Below, one piece after another: positions 26,777-35,627 of a DNA stretch of 64,000 nt; position 1 is the first letter of the stretch, and each line of letters opens with the position of its first letter. This DNA is from UBA3839 sp963627995 (GTDB lineage Bacteria; Bacteroidota; Bacteroidia; Bacteroidales; Bacteroidaceae). Below the pieces are notes generated by a model. That model had not been told where the DNA came from. It saw only the letters and a program-made list of their open reading frames with translations, and did no database searches. The position numbers were made by a program, and so were the translations under genes. The stretch lies in the NCBI GenBank assembly GCA_963627995.1, contig CAVGCV010000002.1:124001-188000 (forward strand). The letters run 5' to 3'.

Positions 26777-27685
26777 ATGAAGACAAAAGAACTGCTCATG
26801 GTGCTCGCCGCGGCCATCGCATTGGGAGGCTGCACGAAGGTGCGCGGCATCGTGGGACAACTGACTGGAGGCAGCGACACGACGGCAACGGCGGACGGCG
26901 CGGCCCCGGCCGACGGAGCGGCAGCGGAGGACGCCGACAAGGCAGCCCCGACGGACGCGCCGAAAGTGACGGACGACAGCGGCAGCATCGCGGTGACAAG
27001 CCGCAGCGCAGCCCCCACCATCGCGGAGCTGGCGCAGGCCTACGCCGCCGCCAAGCTGCAGCAGGGGGAGACGGAGTTCTACAAGCCCATGTGGCAGTCG
27101 CTCGCGCGCTATGTCGAGGGGGACATGCTAAAGGGCATGTTTGACACCGGCAACGGCTGGGCGTTCGACATTGACGGCCTCCCATGGGACAACTACCTGG
27201 AGTGCCGTTACGCCGAGCAGGGAGAAGGCGGCGACATCGACAGCGGATGGAGCTTGGACTTGCGGGTGTGGCAGTGCACGGGCAGCGCGGACCTGGTGCT
27301 GACCGTGAAAGGCGAGAGGTATGTTCCCGAGCACGAGTACTGGAAGCCGTTCGTCGACTTGGAGTTCTACAAATACAACGCCGCGACGAAGAGGATGGCG
27401 CGCGCCGACCTCGGCACGGAACTGGGCGTGCGCCCGTGGGACTTCGTCATCAACGAGCATGACCGCGAGAACTTCTACTCCGTGTTCACGGAAGAGCAGC
27501 AGCGGTGGTTCACGCCGCGATACCACATGCTGCCCTACGACGACAAGATTGTGATTACTCCGTGGGAAAGGGACGAAACGGGAAAGCGTGCGCGCAACGG
27601 CTATTACGAGTGGACGGGCAAGGACTTCGAGCTGCACTACGAGGACGTTCCCTCCGACGAATCAACAATGGAATGGTATGGCTAA
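26777..27685 (+). CDS. Lipoprotein, second paralogous family, member 1
   Basis: A 302-residue lipoprotein (lipobox ALGGC). A low-complexity Ala/Asp tether (about 35-75) is followed by a domain with TIAELAQAYAAAKL, GNGWAFDI, LRVWQCTGSADLVLTV and FVDLEFYKYNAATKRM. The same layout recurs in the next two genes. Function is unknown. The start is the ATG at the signal peptide; the frame is open 30 codons further upstream. It overlaps the next gene by 8 bases. Confidence 0.82.
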   Translation: MKTKELLMVLAAAIALGGCTKVRGIVGQLTGGSDTTATADGAAPADGAAAEDADKAAPTDAPKVTDDSGSIAVTSRSAAPTIAELAQAYAAAKLQQGETEFYKPMWQSLARYVEGDMLKGMFDTGNGWAFDIDGLPWDNYLECRYAEQGEGGDIDSGWSLDLRVWQCTGSADLVLTVKGERYVPEHEYWKPFVDLEFYKYNAATKRMARADLGTELGVRPWDFVINEHDRENFYSVFTEEQQRWFTPRYHMLPYDDKIVITPWERDETGKRARNGYYEWTGKDFELHYEDVPSDESTMEWYG

Positions 27686-28514
27686 GAGGCTCATCCTGTG
27701 GTGCGCCGCCGCGATGCTGGCGGTGTGCGGCTGCACGAGCGCGCGCGAGCAGCACGAGCGCGCGGAGGGCGAGACGGACACCGTCGTGACGGAGAAGGAA
27801 GAAGCCGTCGATTCGGTCTACACCGACGAGAACGGCACCATCCACATCGACAGCCGGAAGAAGCGTCTGGACATCGCAGACATCGCCGAGGCCGTTGTCC
27901 GCACCAAGATGGACAATCCGTCCGACAGCGGGCGTGCCGCCGCCGCGATGGAAGGCATCAGCCGGTACAGGGCCGACGGAGCAAGAGCGAACTACGAGAG
28001 CGGCGGGACGACGGTGGACGTGGAGAACGGCTACTGGGCGTTCCGCAGCCACTCGTACGGAAACGTCCGCATCACCGAGCTGCGCGCGTGGGACTGCGCC
28101 GACAAGCGCCGCCAGGTTGTCGCCTTCAACATGACCAGCATCATTGACGGCAAATACGAATGCGTGCAGAGCGACGGCATCAGCTTCTTGATGCTCGACA
28201 AGGAGCAGCGCACGCTGGACACCTACCCGAGGCCGGAGGCCGCCGACTGGGTCGAGCAGAAGGACATGCTGTTCCCGCCCCAGGAAGCATTCGACATCGC
28301 ATCGGACCGCGAGCTGTTCAGCGCCACGTTGCCCTACTGCCGGCTGCAGCGCAAGAGCCGCGACATCCTGGTTCTGCCGTCGAACCCCAACATCGGACGC
28401 GACCGCATGCGCATGGGGCGGCTGGTGTGGGACGGACGCGAGAGATTCGCCTTGCAGATGGACGAGACGTCGCTGGCGGAAAGCGAATATTTTGACAAGA
28501 ACCTTTACAAATGA
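27678..28514 (+). CDS. Lipoprotein, second paralogous family, member 2
   Basis: A 278-residue lipoprotein (lipobox AVCGC). Shared landmarks are IADIAEAVVRTKM, ENGYWAFRS, LRAWDCADKRRQVVAFNM and GISFLMLDKEQRTLDTY. The first codons overlap the end of member 1, and its stop overlaps the start of member 3, so translation is probably coupled. Function is unknown. Confidence 0.82.
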   Translation: MAKRLILWCAAAMLAVCGCTSAREQHERAEGETDTVVTEKEEAVDSVYTDENGTIHIDSRKKRLDIADIAEAVVRTKMDNPSDSGRAAAAMEGISRYRADGARANYESGGTTVDVENGYWAFRSHSYGNVRITELRAWDCADKRRQVVAFNMTSIIDGKYECVQSDGISFLMLDKEQRTLDTYPRPEAADWVEQKDMLFPPQEAFDIASDRELFSATLPYCRLQRKSRDILVLPSNPNIGRDRMRMGRLVWDGRERFALQMDETSLAESEYFDKNLYK

Positions 28515-29347
28515 CGACTATGGAGAGAACGGTTTTGCTGCTCGCCATCAGCATGGCGCTGATGAGCTGCACGAAGATAAAGAGCATGCTTGGCGACCCG
28601 GCCGACCGCACCGAGGCGGCCGACACGACGGAGGCCGTGCGCCAGCCCGCCGAAGCGGACATCGACCCGGAGTTCAGTGTCGATGCCGAAGCCGAGGCCG
28701 GTGAACAGCCGACATGGGACGGAACGGAGGACGAGGACGGAACGGAGGACGAGGACGACGGCTATGCGCCCATCAAGGTCGCATACAGCGGGGCACGGCC
28801 CAACATCGTGGACTTCGCCCAGGCGTACCTCAAGCACATGAGCGGCGCGGAGGGAATCGGCCCGCTACAGGCGACGCTCGACAGGCACCTGCGCAACGAG
28901 CAGATTGGGGAGGAGGCGTTCGTGCTCGACGTGAGGAACGGCTACATCAAGTTCCGCGAAGAACACGGGGCAGCGGCCTCCGCCACCGAGATGTGCTACT
29001 GGAACTGCGCCGACGGCAAGCACAAGGTGTTCGCCGTGAACCGCGGCTATTGGGAGAACGGGAAGCCCGTAGGGACGCAACTGACGGGGCTGACGTTCTA
29101 CAAGTACACCAACGCCACGCGCACGATGAAGCTGGACTACGACGTGGCCGACCTCTCCACGCCTTTCCTCCGCGCATACCCCGACGGAAACGTGCAAGGC
29201 GGCACGGAGGGACTGGAGACGCCGGTGTATTACCTTCCGCGCGCGGGCAAGAACATCAAGATGGACACGGGGCTTCCCGTCGACGGCTGCCGCAAGGCCG
29301 AGTTGCAGTGGAACGGCGCGACGTTCGACGTGAAGTTCATCCAATAA
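28511..29347 (+). CDS. Lipoprotein, second paralogous family, member 3
   Basis: A 278-residue lipoprotein (lipobox ALMSC). It shares NIVDFAQAYLKHM, RNGYIKFRE, MCYWNCADGKHKVFAVN and GLTFYKYTNATRTMKLDY with the two genes before it. The tether contains GTEDED twice, encoded by an exact 18-base tandem repeat at 28721-28756. The start overlaps the previous stop (ATGA); an ATG three codons later (MERTV) is an alternative. Confidence 0.82.
   Translation: MTTMERTVLLLAISMALMSCTKIKSMLGDPADRTEAADTTEAVRQPAEADIDPEFSVDAEAEAGEQPTWDGTEDEDGTEDEDDGYAPIKVAYSGARPNIVDFAQAYLKHMSGAEGIGPLQATLDRHLRNEQIGEEAFVLDVRNGYIKFREEHGAAASATEMCYWNCADGKHKVFAVNRGYWENGKPVGTQLTGLTFYKYTNATRTMKLDYDVADLSTPFLRAYPDGNVQGGTEGLETPVYYLPRAGKNIKMDTGLPVDGCRKAELQWNGATFDVKFIQ
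28721..28756 (+). repeat. 18-base tandem repeat inside a lipoprotein gene
   Basis: Two exact copies of an 18-base unit encode GTEDED twice in the acidic tether after the lipid anchor. The repeat keeps the frame, so copy-number change would only alter tether length. Confidence 0.85.
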
Positions 29348-29366
29348 AAAACATCCAACCAGGAAA

Positions 29367-30479
29367 ATGGAAATCGGAGACAAAGTGAGGTTCCTGAGCG
29401 ATGTCGGCGGCGGTGTCGTGGCCGGCTTCCAGGGCAAGAACATGGTGCTGGTGGAGGACGAGGACGGATTTGCCGTGCCTGTACCCCTCAGCGAGGTGGT
29501 GGTCATCGACACGAGCGAGTACAACTTCGTGAAGAAGACCGTGGCCAAGCCGAAGCCAAAGGCCGAGGCGGAACGCCCCGCCCCGCCGCCGCCCGCAACG
29601 AGGAGGGAGATGCCCGGCGACGGGGCGACCGAGAATCCGCTCGACCGCCCCGTCACGTTCCGCCCCAAGCCCGAGGAGCGCAAGGACGCCGAGGCGCTGA
29701 ACGTGTTCCTCGACTTTGTTCCGGCCAACGTCCGCGAGCTGTCGAAAACCGCGTTCGAGTGCTACATCGTGAACGACTGCAACTATTTCGTGGCCTTCAC
29801 CTACCTCTCAAAGGAAAACGCCGCCTGCAAGCTGCGCGCGCAGGGCGTCGTGGCGCCGAACACAAAGCTCTACATCGAGGACGTCACCCACGCCATGCTC
29901 AACGACATCGAGCGCGTGGCCGTGCAGCTCGTCGCCTACAAGGAGGACAAGCCCTTTGTGCTGAAGCCCGCCGTGAGCGTCGAATTGCGCATCGACACGA
30001 CGAAGTTCTACAAGCTGCACACGTTCCGCGAATCGCTGTTCTTCGACGAGCCGACGCTGGAGTTCGACATCGTGCGCGACGACAGGCCCGCGCGCCCATT
30101 GGTGGTCAGCGCGAGAGAGTTGAAGCAAGCCATGGCCGAAAAGGAAACGCCGCCCAAGCAGCAACCGGCACGCGCGGAGAAGAAGGCAGACCGCAACACG
30201 CTTGTCGAGATTGACCTGCACGCCCACGAGTTGCTGGAGACGACGGCGGGCATGTCGGCCGGCGACATCAAGGAATACCAGATGAAGGTGTTCCGCGAGA
30301 CCATGGACGCGCACCTGAAAGAAAAAGGACGCAGAATCGTGTTCATCCACGGCAAGGGCGAGGGCGCGCTGCGCCAAGCCATCGTCGGCGAGCTGAAGCG
30401 CCACTACAAGTCGTGCACCTATCAGGACGCGTCGTTCCAGCACTACGGATTCGGCGCGACGATGGTCATCATCCACTGA
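29367..30479 (+). CDS. DUF2027 / Smr domain protein
   Basis: A 370-residue cytoplasmic protein. Residues 1-50 form an SH3-like barrel (GDKVRFLSDVGGGVVAGF), followed by a proline-rich linker, a DUF2027 beta domain (about 90-240) and a C-terminal Smr domain with EIDLHAHEL and HGKGEGALR. Smr domains nick or cut nucleic acid; MutS2 and ribosome-rescue SmrB carry the same fold, but this stand-alone Bacteroidales architecture has no settled role. It lies 19 bases after the lipoprotein genes and may be co-transcribed. Confidence 0.88.
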   Translation: MEIGDKVRFLSDVGGGVVAGFQGKNMVLVEDEDGFAVPVPLSEVVVIDTSEYNFVKKTVAKPKPKAEAERPAPPPPATRREMPGDGATENPLDRPVTFRPKPEERKDAEALNVFLDFVPANVRELSKTAFECYIVNDCNYFVAFTYLSKENAACKLRAQGVVAPNTKLYIEDVTHAMLNDIERVAVQLVAYKEDKPFVLKPAVSVELRIDTTKFYKLHTFRESLFFDEPTLEFDIVRDDRPARPLVVSARELKQAMAEKETPPKQQPARAEKKADRNTLVEIDLHAHELLETTAGMSAGDIKEYQMKVFRETMDAHLKEKGRRIVFIHGKGEGALRQAIVGELKRHYKSCTYQDASFQHYGFGATMVIIH

Positions 30480-30500
30480 CGGCGCGCGCCCTCCCACCGA

Positions 30501-30550
30501 ACGCGCCATCCCCTCTTCCGCAGCGATTGGAGGAAGGGGGGATGGTGCGT
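30501..30550. terminator. Bidirectional terminator
   Basis: Arms of 19 bases (30501-30519 and 30532-30550) with a few mismatches, followed by TTTT on the plus strand, between the convergent Smr and NUDIX genes. Confidence 0.65.
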
Positions 30551-30641
30551 TTTGCGCAGGCCGTAGCGCCATTCCGCATCTACGGCCTCCGCCATGGCTT
30601 TCCCACGGCCGTCGGGAAAGCCCGAAGGTACGCGCTTGTCC

Positions 30642-31190
30642 TCAGTGCGTGAGGAAACACTCGCGGTATTCTCGCTCGAAATTCGGAGTGAACAGCCCCT
30701 GCCCCATGCCGTCGAGCAGTTCCCGAGGTGTCCAAAAGCGCCCGCCGTCCAGCTCGTCGGAGGGGTGGATGTCGCCGTCACAGACCATCGTATGCACGAA
30801 GACGAGCTCGCGCTCCTGCGCCGACTCGAACACATAGTGACACAGCGGAAACGCCCACCCGTCGCGCGCGCCGGCGCGGGTGTCCGCCAGCCCATGCACC
30901 TCGATGCCCAGTTCCTCGCGCACCTCGCGCCTCAATGCCATTTCCACCGACTCGCCCAAATCGACATGACCGCCGACGGACGTGTCCCACTTCCCAGGCT
31001 GGATGTCCTTCCACAGCGGCCTCCGCTGCAAATAGAGGTCGCCGCGAGCATTGAACACATGGAGATGAACCACCGGGTGCAATGGCTTCGCGCCGCCATG
31101 GCACTCGCCCCGCGTCGCCGCGCCCACAATGTTTCCTTGCTCGTCCACGACGGGAAGCATTTCCTGCTCGTTGTCTTTCTTCTGCTGCAT
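30642..31190 (-). CDS. NUDIX hydrolase, IPP-isomerase-like
   Basis: A 182-residue NUDIX protein. The Nudix box reads GGHVDLGESVEMALRREVRE followed by ELGI, complete with the metal-binding REVREE glutamates. The N-terminal DEQGNIVGAATRGECH and PVVHLHVFN segments resemble the Idi-like branch, but the substrate may be any nucleoside-diphosphate derivative. It stands alone on the minus strand. Confidence 0.87.
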   Translation of the reverse strand: MQQKKDNEQEMLPVVDEQGNIVGAATRGECHGGAKPLHPVVHLHVFNARGDLYLQRRPLWKDIQPGKWDTSVGGHVDLGESVEMALRREVREELGIEVHGLADTRAGARDGWAFPLCHYVFESAQERELVFVHTMVCDGDIHPSDELDGGRFWTPRELLDGMGQGLFTPNFEREYRECFLTH

Positions 31191-31358
31191 CTTCGTTTTG
31201 CTTGTTTTTCAGTTGCGGCGCACCTGCCCTACGGGCATACGCTCCACGCCGTCCGCTGCGACCCCATAAAAATGGTCGTGCGGCTCTCACGAGCAGCACG
31301 ACCGCCATATAATGAAAAGAATTTCAACAAAGTCTAACCTCTTCGTCGTATTCCGCTA

Positions 31359-32744
31359 TCAATGGCCTTTCCAGAAGTTTTCGAGCTTCTGCTGCTTCTC
31401 CAGCTGCTGCCTGTACTCGGCGTTGGCGCGCTCATACTCGGAGTGCTTGCGCTGCGCCTCCACGATGCGTGCCTTCAGGCGGTTGGCCGTTCCCGAGATG
31501 CTCGCGTCCTCCTGCGCAGCACGCGACACATAGGTCAGGGCCTGGCTGTAGTTCTTGCTGGCGGCTGCGTTCTGCGCGCGGAAGAGGTCGGCACGACCGA
31601 GGGTCGAGGGATCGAACTGGGTGGCGAGCTGCAGATAGCTCTCCGTGCTGACACCGTGTCCTGCCTTGGCCAGCGCATAGGCCACCTTCATCGCGATGCG
31701 CGACTTCACCTTGTTGTCGTCCGTCAGCTGGATAGCCTTGTCATAGTACTCGATGGACTCCACGTTCTTGCCCTGCTGCGAAAGCTGCTGCGCCACGCCG
31801 ATGGCCGCGGCGTAGCTCGGCTCAATGTCGTAGGCGTACTTCGACGCCTTGAAATAAACATCCGTGTCGTCGCAGTCGTTGTTCGCAAGGATGTCGATGA
31901 TAGAGCGCAGGTAAGTGAGGTCGCTCTTCTTCTGCTCCACTTTCGGGGTGAAGATAGCGATGAGCTGGTCGCGGTCGGCCGCTTTCGACGCGGCAAAAGT
32001 CTGCTCCACCGTGTAGAGCGTTGGGTCATACTGCGCAACGACTTTCTGAGCCGACAGGCTGTCCGCCTCCAAATTGGCGCGCTCCAGCATCTTCTCGCAA
32101 ACCTCCTTGCAGAGAAGGTAGTCCTTGAGGAACTGCTCGTGGAAGCCCGTGGGGTCGTTCTGGTACTTGTTATACGAAACGTTGAAGTACGTGTGGAGCA
32201 CATAGCCCTCCACCTCGTACTCGGGCGTTTGGTTCACCAGCTCGATGCCCTCGGTGAACATGGCATAAGCCTTGTCAAGCGAATAGTCGTCATACACATT
32301 CGGGGCGTGCACCGTGTAGTCATAGGCCTTGCGGCAAAGAATCGACCCCTTGCTCGTCCGCATCTTCGGCGTGGCAAAGGAGTTGAGTTCCTTTACATAC
32401 TTGATGCGCGTGTCGTGCATGCTCATCAGGTCGTCAAGATATTTCTTCTTTTCCTCTTTCGTGGAAGCGTTCTGAATGAGGTTGGTGAGCAGCGTCCATC
32501 CGCGCGTGTAGGTCAGCACCTGGGCCAGCGGGGCTTTCTCCATGATGAACTTCCAGCAGGGATACGCCTCCGCGTACTCCTTGGCTTTCACGTATTCGTT
32601 GAAAAGGCTGATGTTGTTGAGGCAGTCGATGCTGTCGTTTCCGTGTCCGATGCGGTCGTTCACTTTCGTTCCTTCATACTGCGCCATGACAGGAAGCACA
32701 GCTCCTGCCAGAATTGCACAAACAAGAGTTTTCTTCAGTTTCAT
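31359..32744 (-). CDS. Secreted tetratricopeptide-repeat protein
   Basis: A 461-residue periplasmic protein (signal peptide 1-21, ending VMAQ). Helical TPR-type repeats span most of it, clearest at about 295-420 (AIGVAQQLSQQGKNVESIEYYDKAIQL). The C-terminus is a charged helix (QRKHSEYERANAEYRQQLEKQ). Its base composition is lower in GC than its neighbours, as for typA and pckA, suggesting high expression. The partner is unknown. Confidence 0.85.
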   Translation of the reverse strand: MKLKKTLVCAILAGAVLPVMAQYEGTKVNDRIGHGNDSIDCLNNISLFNEYVKAKEYAEAYPCWKFIMEKAPLAQVLTYTRGWTLLTNLIQNASTKEEKKKYLDDLMSMHDTRIKYVKELNSFATPKMRTSKGSILCRKAYDYTVHAPNVYDDYSLDKAYAMFTEGIELVNQTPEYEVEGYVLHTYFNVSYNKYQNDPTGFHEQFLKDYLLCKEVCEKMLERANLEADSLSAQKVVAQYDPTLYTVEQTFAASKAADRDQLIAIFTPKVEQKKSDLTYLRSIIDILANNDCDDTDVYFKASKYAYDIEPSYAAAIGVAQQLSQQGKNVESIEYYDKAIQLTDDNKVKSRIAMKVAYALAKAGHGVSTESYLQLATQFDPSTLGRADLFRAQNAAASKNYSQALTYVSRAAQEDASISGTANRLKARIVEAQRKHSEYERANAEYRQQLEKQQKLENFWKGH

Positions 32745-32803
32745 TCTAATAAATTCCGTTGGTTTGTTGATGTTTCTTTTCAGGCATAAACTTTTTCACG
32801 CTG

Positions 32804-32811
32804 CAAAGTTA
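32804..32811 (-). promoter_or_regulatory. Promoter -7 box of the TPR gene
   Basis: TAACTTTG on the minus strand, about 60 bases before the ATG. The flank 32812-33000 is A/T-rich and holds no gene that I can support. Confidence 0.6.
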
Positions 32812-33000
32812 TGATTTTTCCTTTTTCCTGCGCGCCGTTATACTTTTATTAACTATAAAGATGCACCCTTTTTTGGAATACCAAGAAATATTCAAGTTGC
32901 CTATTCCCTATCTCCGTACGGTTATTGGGATTCACAGAGTACCATTGCGTGAACACGCCCGGCTCAAACAGTTTGCCTACGCTTTGTTTACGCAACAAAC

Positions 33001-33032
33001 AAAAACAACGACCTACGATTGCTCGTAAGTCG
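33001..33032 (-). terminator. Terminator of the tRNA operon
   Basis: On the minus strand a 10-base stem (33009-33018 with 33023-33032, one G-U pair) and a GCAA loop are followed by TTGTTTTTG, a classical intrinsic terminator 15 bases after tRNA-Met. Confidence 0.8.
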
Positions 33033-33046
33033 CTGTAATAGAAGCG

Positions 33047-33120
33047 TGGACCAGCCTGGGCTTGAACCAGGGACCTCCAGATTATGAGTCTGTTGCTCTA
33101 ACCAACTGAGCTACAAGTCC
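33047..33120 (-). tRNA. tRNA-Met (CAT)
   Basis: A 74-base cloverleaf with anticodon CAT in loop CTCATAA, D-arm GCTC/GAGC and a T-arm CCTGG-TTCAAGC-CCAGG. CCA is not encoded. The first pair is G-C, so it is elongator rather than initiator type; an ATA-reading tRNA-Ile (lysidine) is an alternative. The acceptor stem has one T-T mismatch at 6-67 and the anticodon stem an A-G at 27-43. Confidence 0.88.
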
Positions 33121-33185
33121 TTGAAAACACAAACAAGTACGCGGCGCGTCCCCTTTGCGGACTGGCGGCGAACCGCCCGTGCGAG

Positions 33186-33257
33186 TTGTCCCAACCGGAC
33201 TCGAACCGATAATGACAGAACCAAAACCTGTTGTGTTGCCAATTACACCATGGGACA
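33186..33257 (-). tRNA. tRNA-Gln (TTG)
   Basis: A 72-base cloverleaf with acceptor TGTCCCA/TGGGACA, discriminator A, anticodon loop TTTTGGT (anticodon TTG) and T-arm with GGTTCGAGT. It is first in a two-tRNA transcript with tRNA-Met, 65 bases apart. Confidence 0.93.
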
Positions 33258-33317
33258 ATCCTCTCGAACAGCGTTCCGAAACGGATGCCCGGCGGACAAG
33301 CGTCCCAAAATGCGGTG

Positions 33318-33349
33318 CAAAGGTAGGACTTTTCGCCGAAAGCCACAAA
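33318..33349 (-). promoter_or_regulatory. Promoter of the tRNA-Gln/tRNA-Met operon
   Basis: On the minus strand TTTG (33346-33349) and TACCTTTG (33318-33325) are separated by 20 bases, an ideal Bacteroidetes promoter, about 60 bases before tRNA-Gln. Confidence 0.8.
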
Positions 33350-33612
33350 CAAAACACCGTTTTTTCACCGCGCGCCCGGCGGACTGGACGCGCAAAAAGC
33401 AGGGGGCGGAGAAAGAATGTTCCGCCAAGACGCCGCGCAAGGAACGCCGGGACAGCGTGCCCAGCAACCGCCCCGCGACATTCGTGGCAATGCCCGGGAG
33501 GACGTGCCGCCCTGACACTTCCGCTTGGGCGTTGTGCGGCTTCGCGGCCTTTGCGGGCGGCACGATTTCCAAAAGAAGGAAACAACTGATTTCCAGCAGC
33601 TTGAAAGCCATT

Positions 33613-33722
33613 GAAAAAACACTGCGGAGCGGCGGAAAAGGCACTGCGGAGAAAAATATTTTCCTCCGCGGACGAAACCCTTTTCCTCTGCGGACGAAAA
33701 GCACGCGCTCCGCAGTGTTTCT
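33613..33722. repeat. Dispersed palindromic repeat, copy C
   Basis: The only copy with clear terminal inverted repeats: AAAACACTGCGGAGC at the left and GCTCCGCAGTGTTTC at the right. The interior holds CTGCGGAGAAAAATA and two CTCTGCGGACGAAA-type units. It lies between the tRNA promoter and psd. Confidence 0.8.
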
Positions 33723-33986
33723 TAGGAAACATACAACGCCCTGTTTTCCAGTCAGATGTAGAGGTTCCCGCCGCCATCAAGGACAAGCATGTCCTTTGTG
33801 GCACGTTTCTGCTTTCACAAGAACACATGAACAAGCAAGTAAGTATGAGAAAGAAAGCCGAAACAACATGAAGCTCTTCCTCCCGATACAGCAAGGCTGC
33901 GCCCCTTGCGCTGTCCGGGACGGCACCGGGCAATGCCGAGGAGAGAAAATCCGGAAAAGCAGCGCGCCACAAAACGGAGGCTTTTG
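33723..33986. other. Non-coding stretch upstream of psd
   Basis: No gene is supported between repeat C and the psd promoter. Short reading frames here have no family signature and run across the promoter or into psd out of frame. Confidence 0.5.
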
Positions 33987-34018
33987 TTTGCGTCTTTTCG
34001 CTTTAATCACTACCTTTG
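33987..34018 (+). promoter_or_regulatory. Promoter of psd-pssA
   Basis: TTTG (33987-33990) and TACCTTTG (34011-34018) with 20-base spacing, about 40 bases before the psd ATG. Confidence 0.8.
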
Positions 34019-34056
34019 CAGTTTGAAAAGCGGCAGCACGCAGTTCCCCGACCACC

Positions 34057-34761
34057 ATGGCGAAGACCAAACCACTCATCCACAACAAGCGCCGGAACAA
34101 AATCCGCATCCACAACGAGGGCACGCAAACGCTCGTCGTGTGCGGCTGCGTGTTCCTCGCCATCGTCGCGCTCATGTACTGGATGGTGGGGCGGCACTGG
34201 TCGCTCTATGTGGTGGCGGGCGCGCTGGCGGTGGTCTACTGCATCCTGATGAATTTCTTCCGCTGCCCCATCCGCATGTTCCAGGGGCCGACGACAAAAA
34301 CGGTGGTCGCCCCCGCCGACGGCCATGTGGTGGTGGTGGAGGAGGTGGACGAGCAGGAGTATTTCCATGACCGCCGCCTGATGATCTCCATCTTCATGAA
34401 CCTGACCAACGTGCACGCCAACTGGATTCCCTGCGAGGGGAAGGTCATCAAGGTGGCGCACCACGACGGCAACTTCAAGGCGGCCTACCTGCCGAAGGCG
34501 AGCACGGAGAACGAGCGGTCGATGATTGTCATCCGCACGCCCCACGGCGTGGAGGTGATGGCGCGCCAGATAGCCGGCGCATGCGCGCGGCGCATCGTGA
34601 CTTACGCCGAGGCGGGTCAGGAGTGCTACATCGACGACCACATGGGCTTCATCAAGTTCGGGTCGCGCGTGGACGTCTATCTCCCCGTGGGCACGGAAGC
34701 CCTCGTGAAGGTGGGGCAATCGACCGTTGGCGACGAGACCATCATCGCGCGGCTGCGCTGA
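34057..34761 (+). CDS. psd: Phosphatidylserine decarboxylase
   Basis: A 234-residue membrane-associated enzyme converting phosphatidylserine to phosphatidylethanolamine. Two hydrophobic segments (about 27-42 and 46-62) anchor it. The self-cleavage site is the FGS at 201-203; S203 would become the pyruvoyl group. APADGHVVVVEE and MNLTNVHANWIP are family landmarks. Length matches the short bacterial/archaeal type. It is followed by pssA, the previous step of the pathway. Confidence 0.95.
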   Translation: MAKTKPLIHNKRRNKIRIHNEGTQTLVVCGCVFLAIVALMYWMVGRHWSLYVVAGALAVVYCILMNFFRCPIRMFQGPTTKTVVAPADGHVVVVEEVDEQEYFHDRRLMISIFMNLTNVHANWIPCEGKVIKVAHHDGNFKAAYLPKASTENERSMIVIRTPHGVEVMARQIAGACARRIVTYAEAGQECYIDDHMGFIKFGSRVDVYLPVGTEALVKVGQSTVGDETIIARLR

Positions 34762-34795
34762 CACATCCTCCCATTGATTCTTTCTTCCTAAGCAC

Positions 34796-35563
34796 ATGAG
34801 CAAGCGATTCATTCCCAACGCACTGACGTGCGGCAACTTGATATGCGGCTGCATCGCCACGGGCGCGGCCTTCCACCACCATTTCTCCTCGGCGTTCGCG
34901 TTCATCCTCCTCGGCGCGGTGTTCGACTATTTCGACGGGTTCGCGGCCCGGCTGCTCAAGTCGCCCAGCAACATGGGCGTGGAGCTCGACTCGCTGGCCG
35001 ACTGCATCACGTTCGGCATGGCGCCGGCCACGATGATATTCGTGCTGTTCACCAAGGTGCGCTACCCCGAGCTGATGTACTCCCAGTTCTGGTTCACCTA
35101 CCTGCCGTTCACGGCGTTCCTGCTGGCGGCGTTCTCCGCCTACCGCCTGGCCAAGTTCAACCTCGACGAGCGCCAGCACACGGGATTCATCGGAATGCCC
35201 ACGCCGGCCTGCGCCATCTTTTGGGGCGCGCTCATCTCCAGTTCGGAGGACTACCTCACCTCGCCCATGTTCAACGCCCCGTTCCTCTTCGCTTTCATGC
35301 TGCTGTTCTGCTTCCTCCTTGTGTGCGACATTCCGATGTTCGCCCTCAAGTTCAGCAGCTTCAACCTGCGCGACCGGGGCAACGCCATGAAATTCGGATT
35401 CCTCGCCTGCTGCGCCGCGATACTCGCCGTGTGCGCCATCGCCGCCCCCTCGGGCATGACGTGGCGCTACGTCTGCCGCGGCATTTCGGCGTGCATCGGC
35501 CTCTATGCCCTCGTGAACATCGCGCGGTCGGTGGCCCGCATCTACGCACGTAAAGAATGTTAA
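34796..35563 (+). CDS. pssA: CDP-diacylglycerol-serine O-phosphatidyltransferase
   Basis: A 255-residue multi-pass membrane enzyme making phosphatidylserine from CDP-diacylglycerol and serine. The CDP-alcohol phosphotransferase motif is complete: D47-G48, A51-R52, G61, D65 and D69. About seven membrane helices follow. It is 34 bases after psd and shares its promoter. Confidence 0.95.
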   Translation: MSKRFIPNALTCGNLICGCIATGAAFHHHFSSAFAFILLGAVFDYFDGFAARLLKSPSNMGVELDSLADCITFGMAPATMIFVLFTKVRYPELMYSQFWFTYLPFTAFLLAAFSAYRLAKFNLDERQHTGFIGMPTPACAIFWGALISSSEDYLTSPMFNAPFLFAFMLLFCFLLVCDIPMFALKFSSFNLRDRGNAMKFGFLACCAAILAVCAIAAPSGMTWRYVCRGISACIGLYALVNIARSVARIYARKEC

Positions 35564-35627
35564 TTCGCGCCTGATTCGCCATTTTTTCGCCATCTTTGCA
35601 CGGTGAAAAGATGAAACAACGACGCTT

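Noticed and set aside
33777..34175. Minus-strand frame of 132 codons overlapping the psd start
   Set aside because: It covers the psd promoter and first codons, has no recognisable domain and no promoter of its own.
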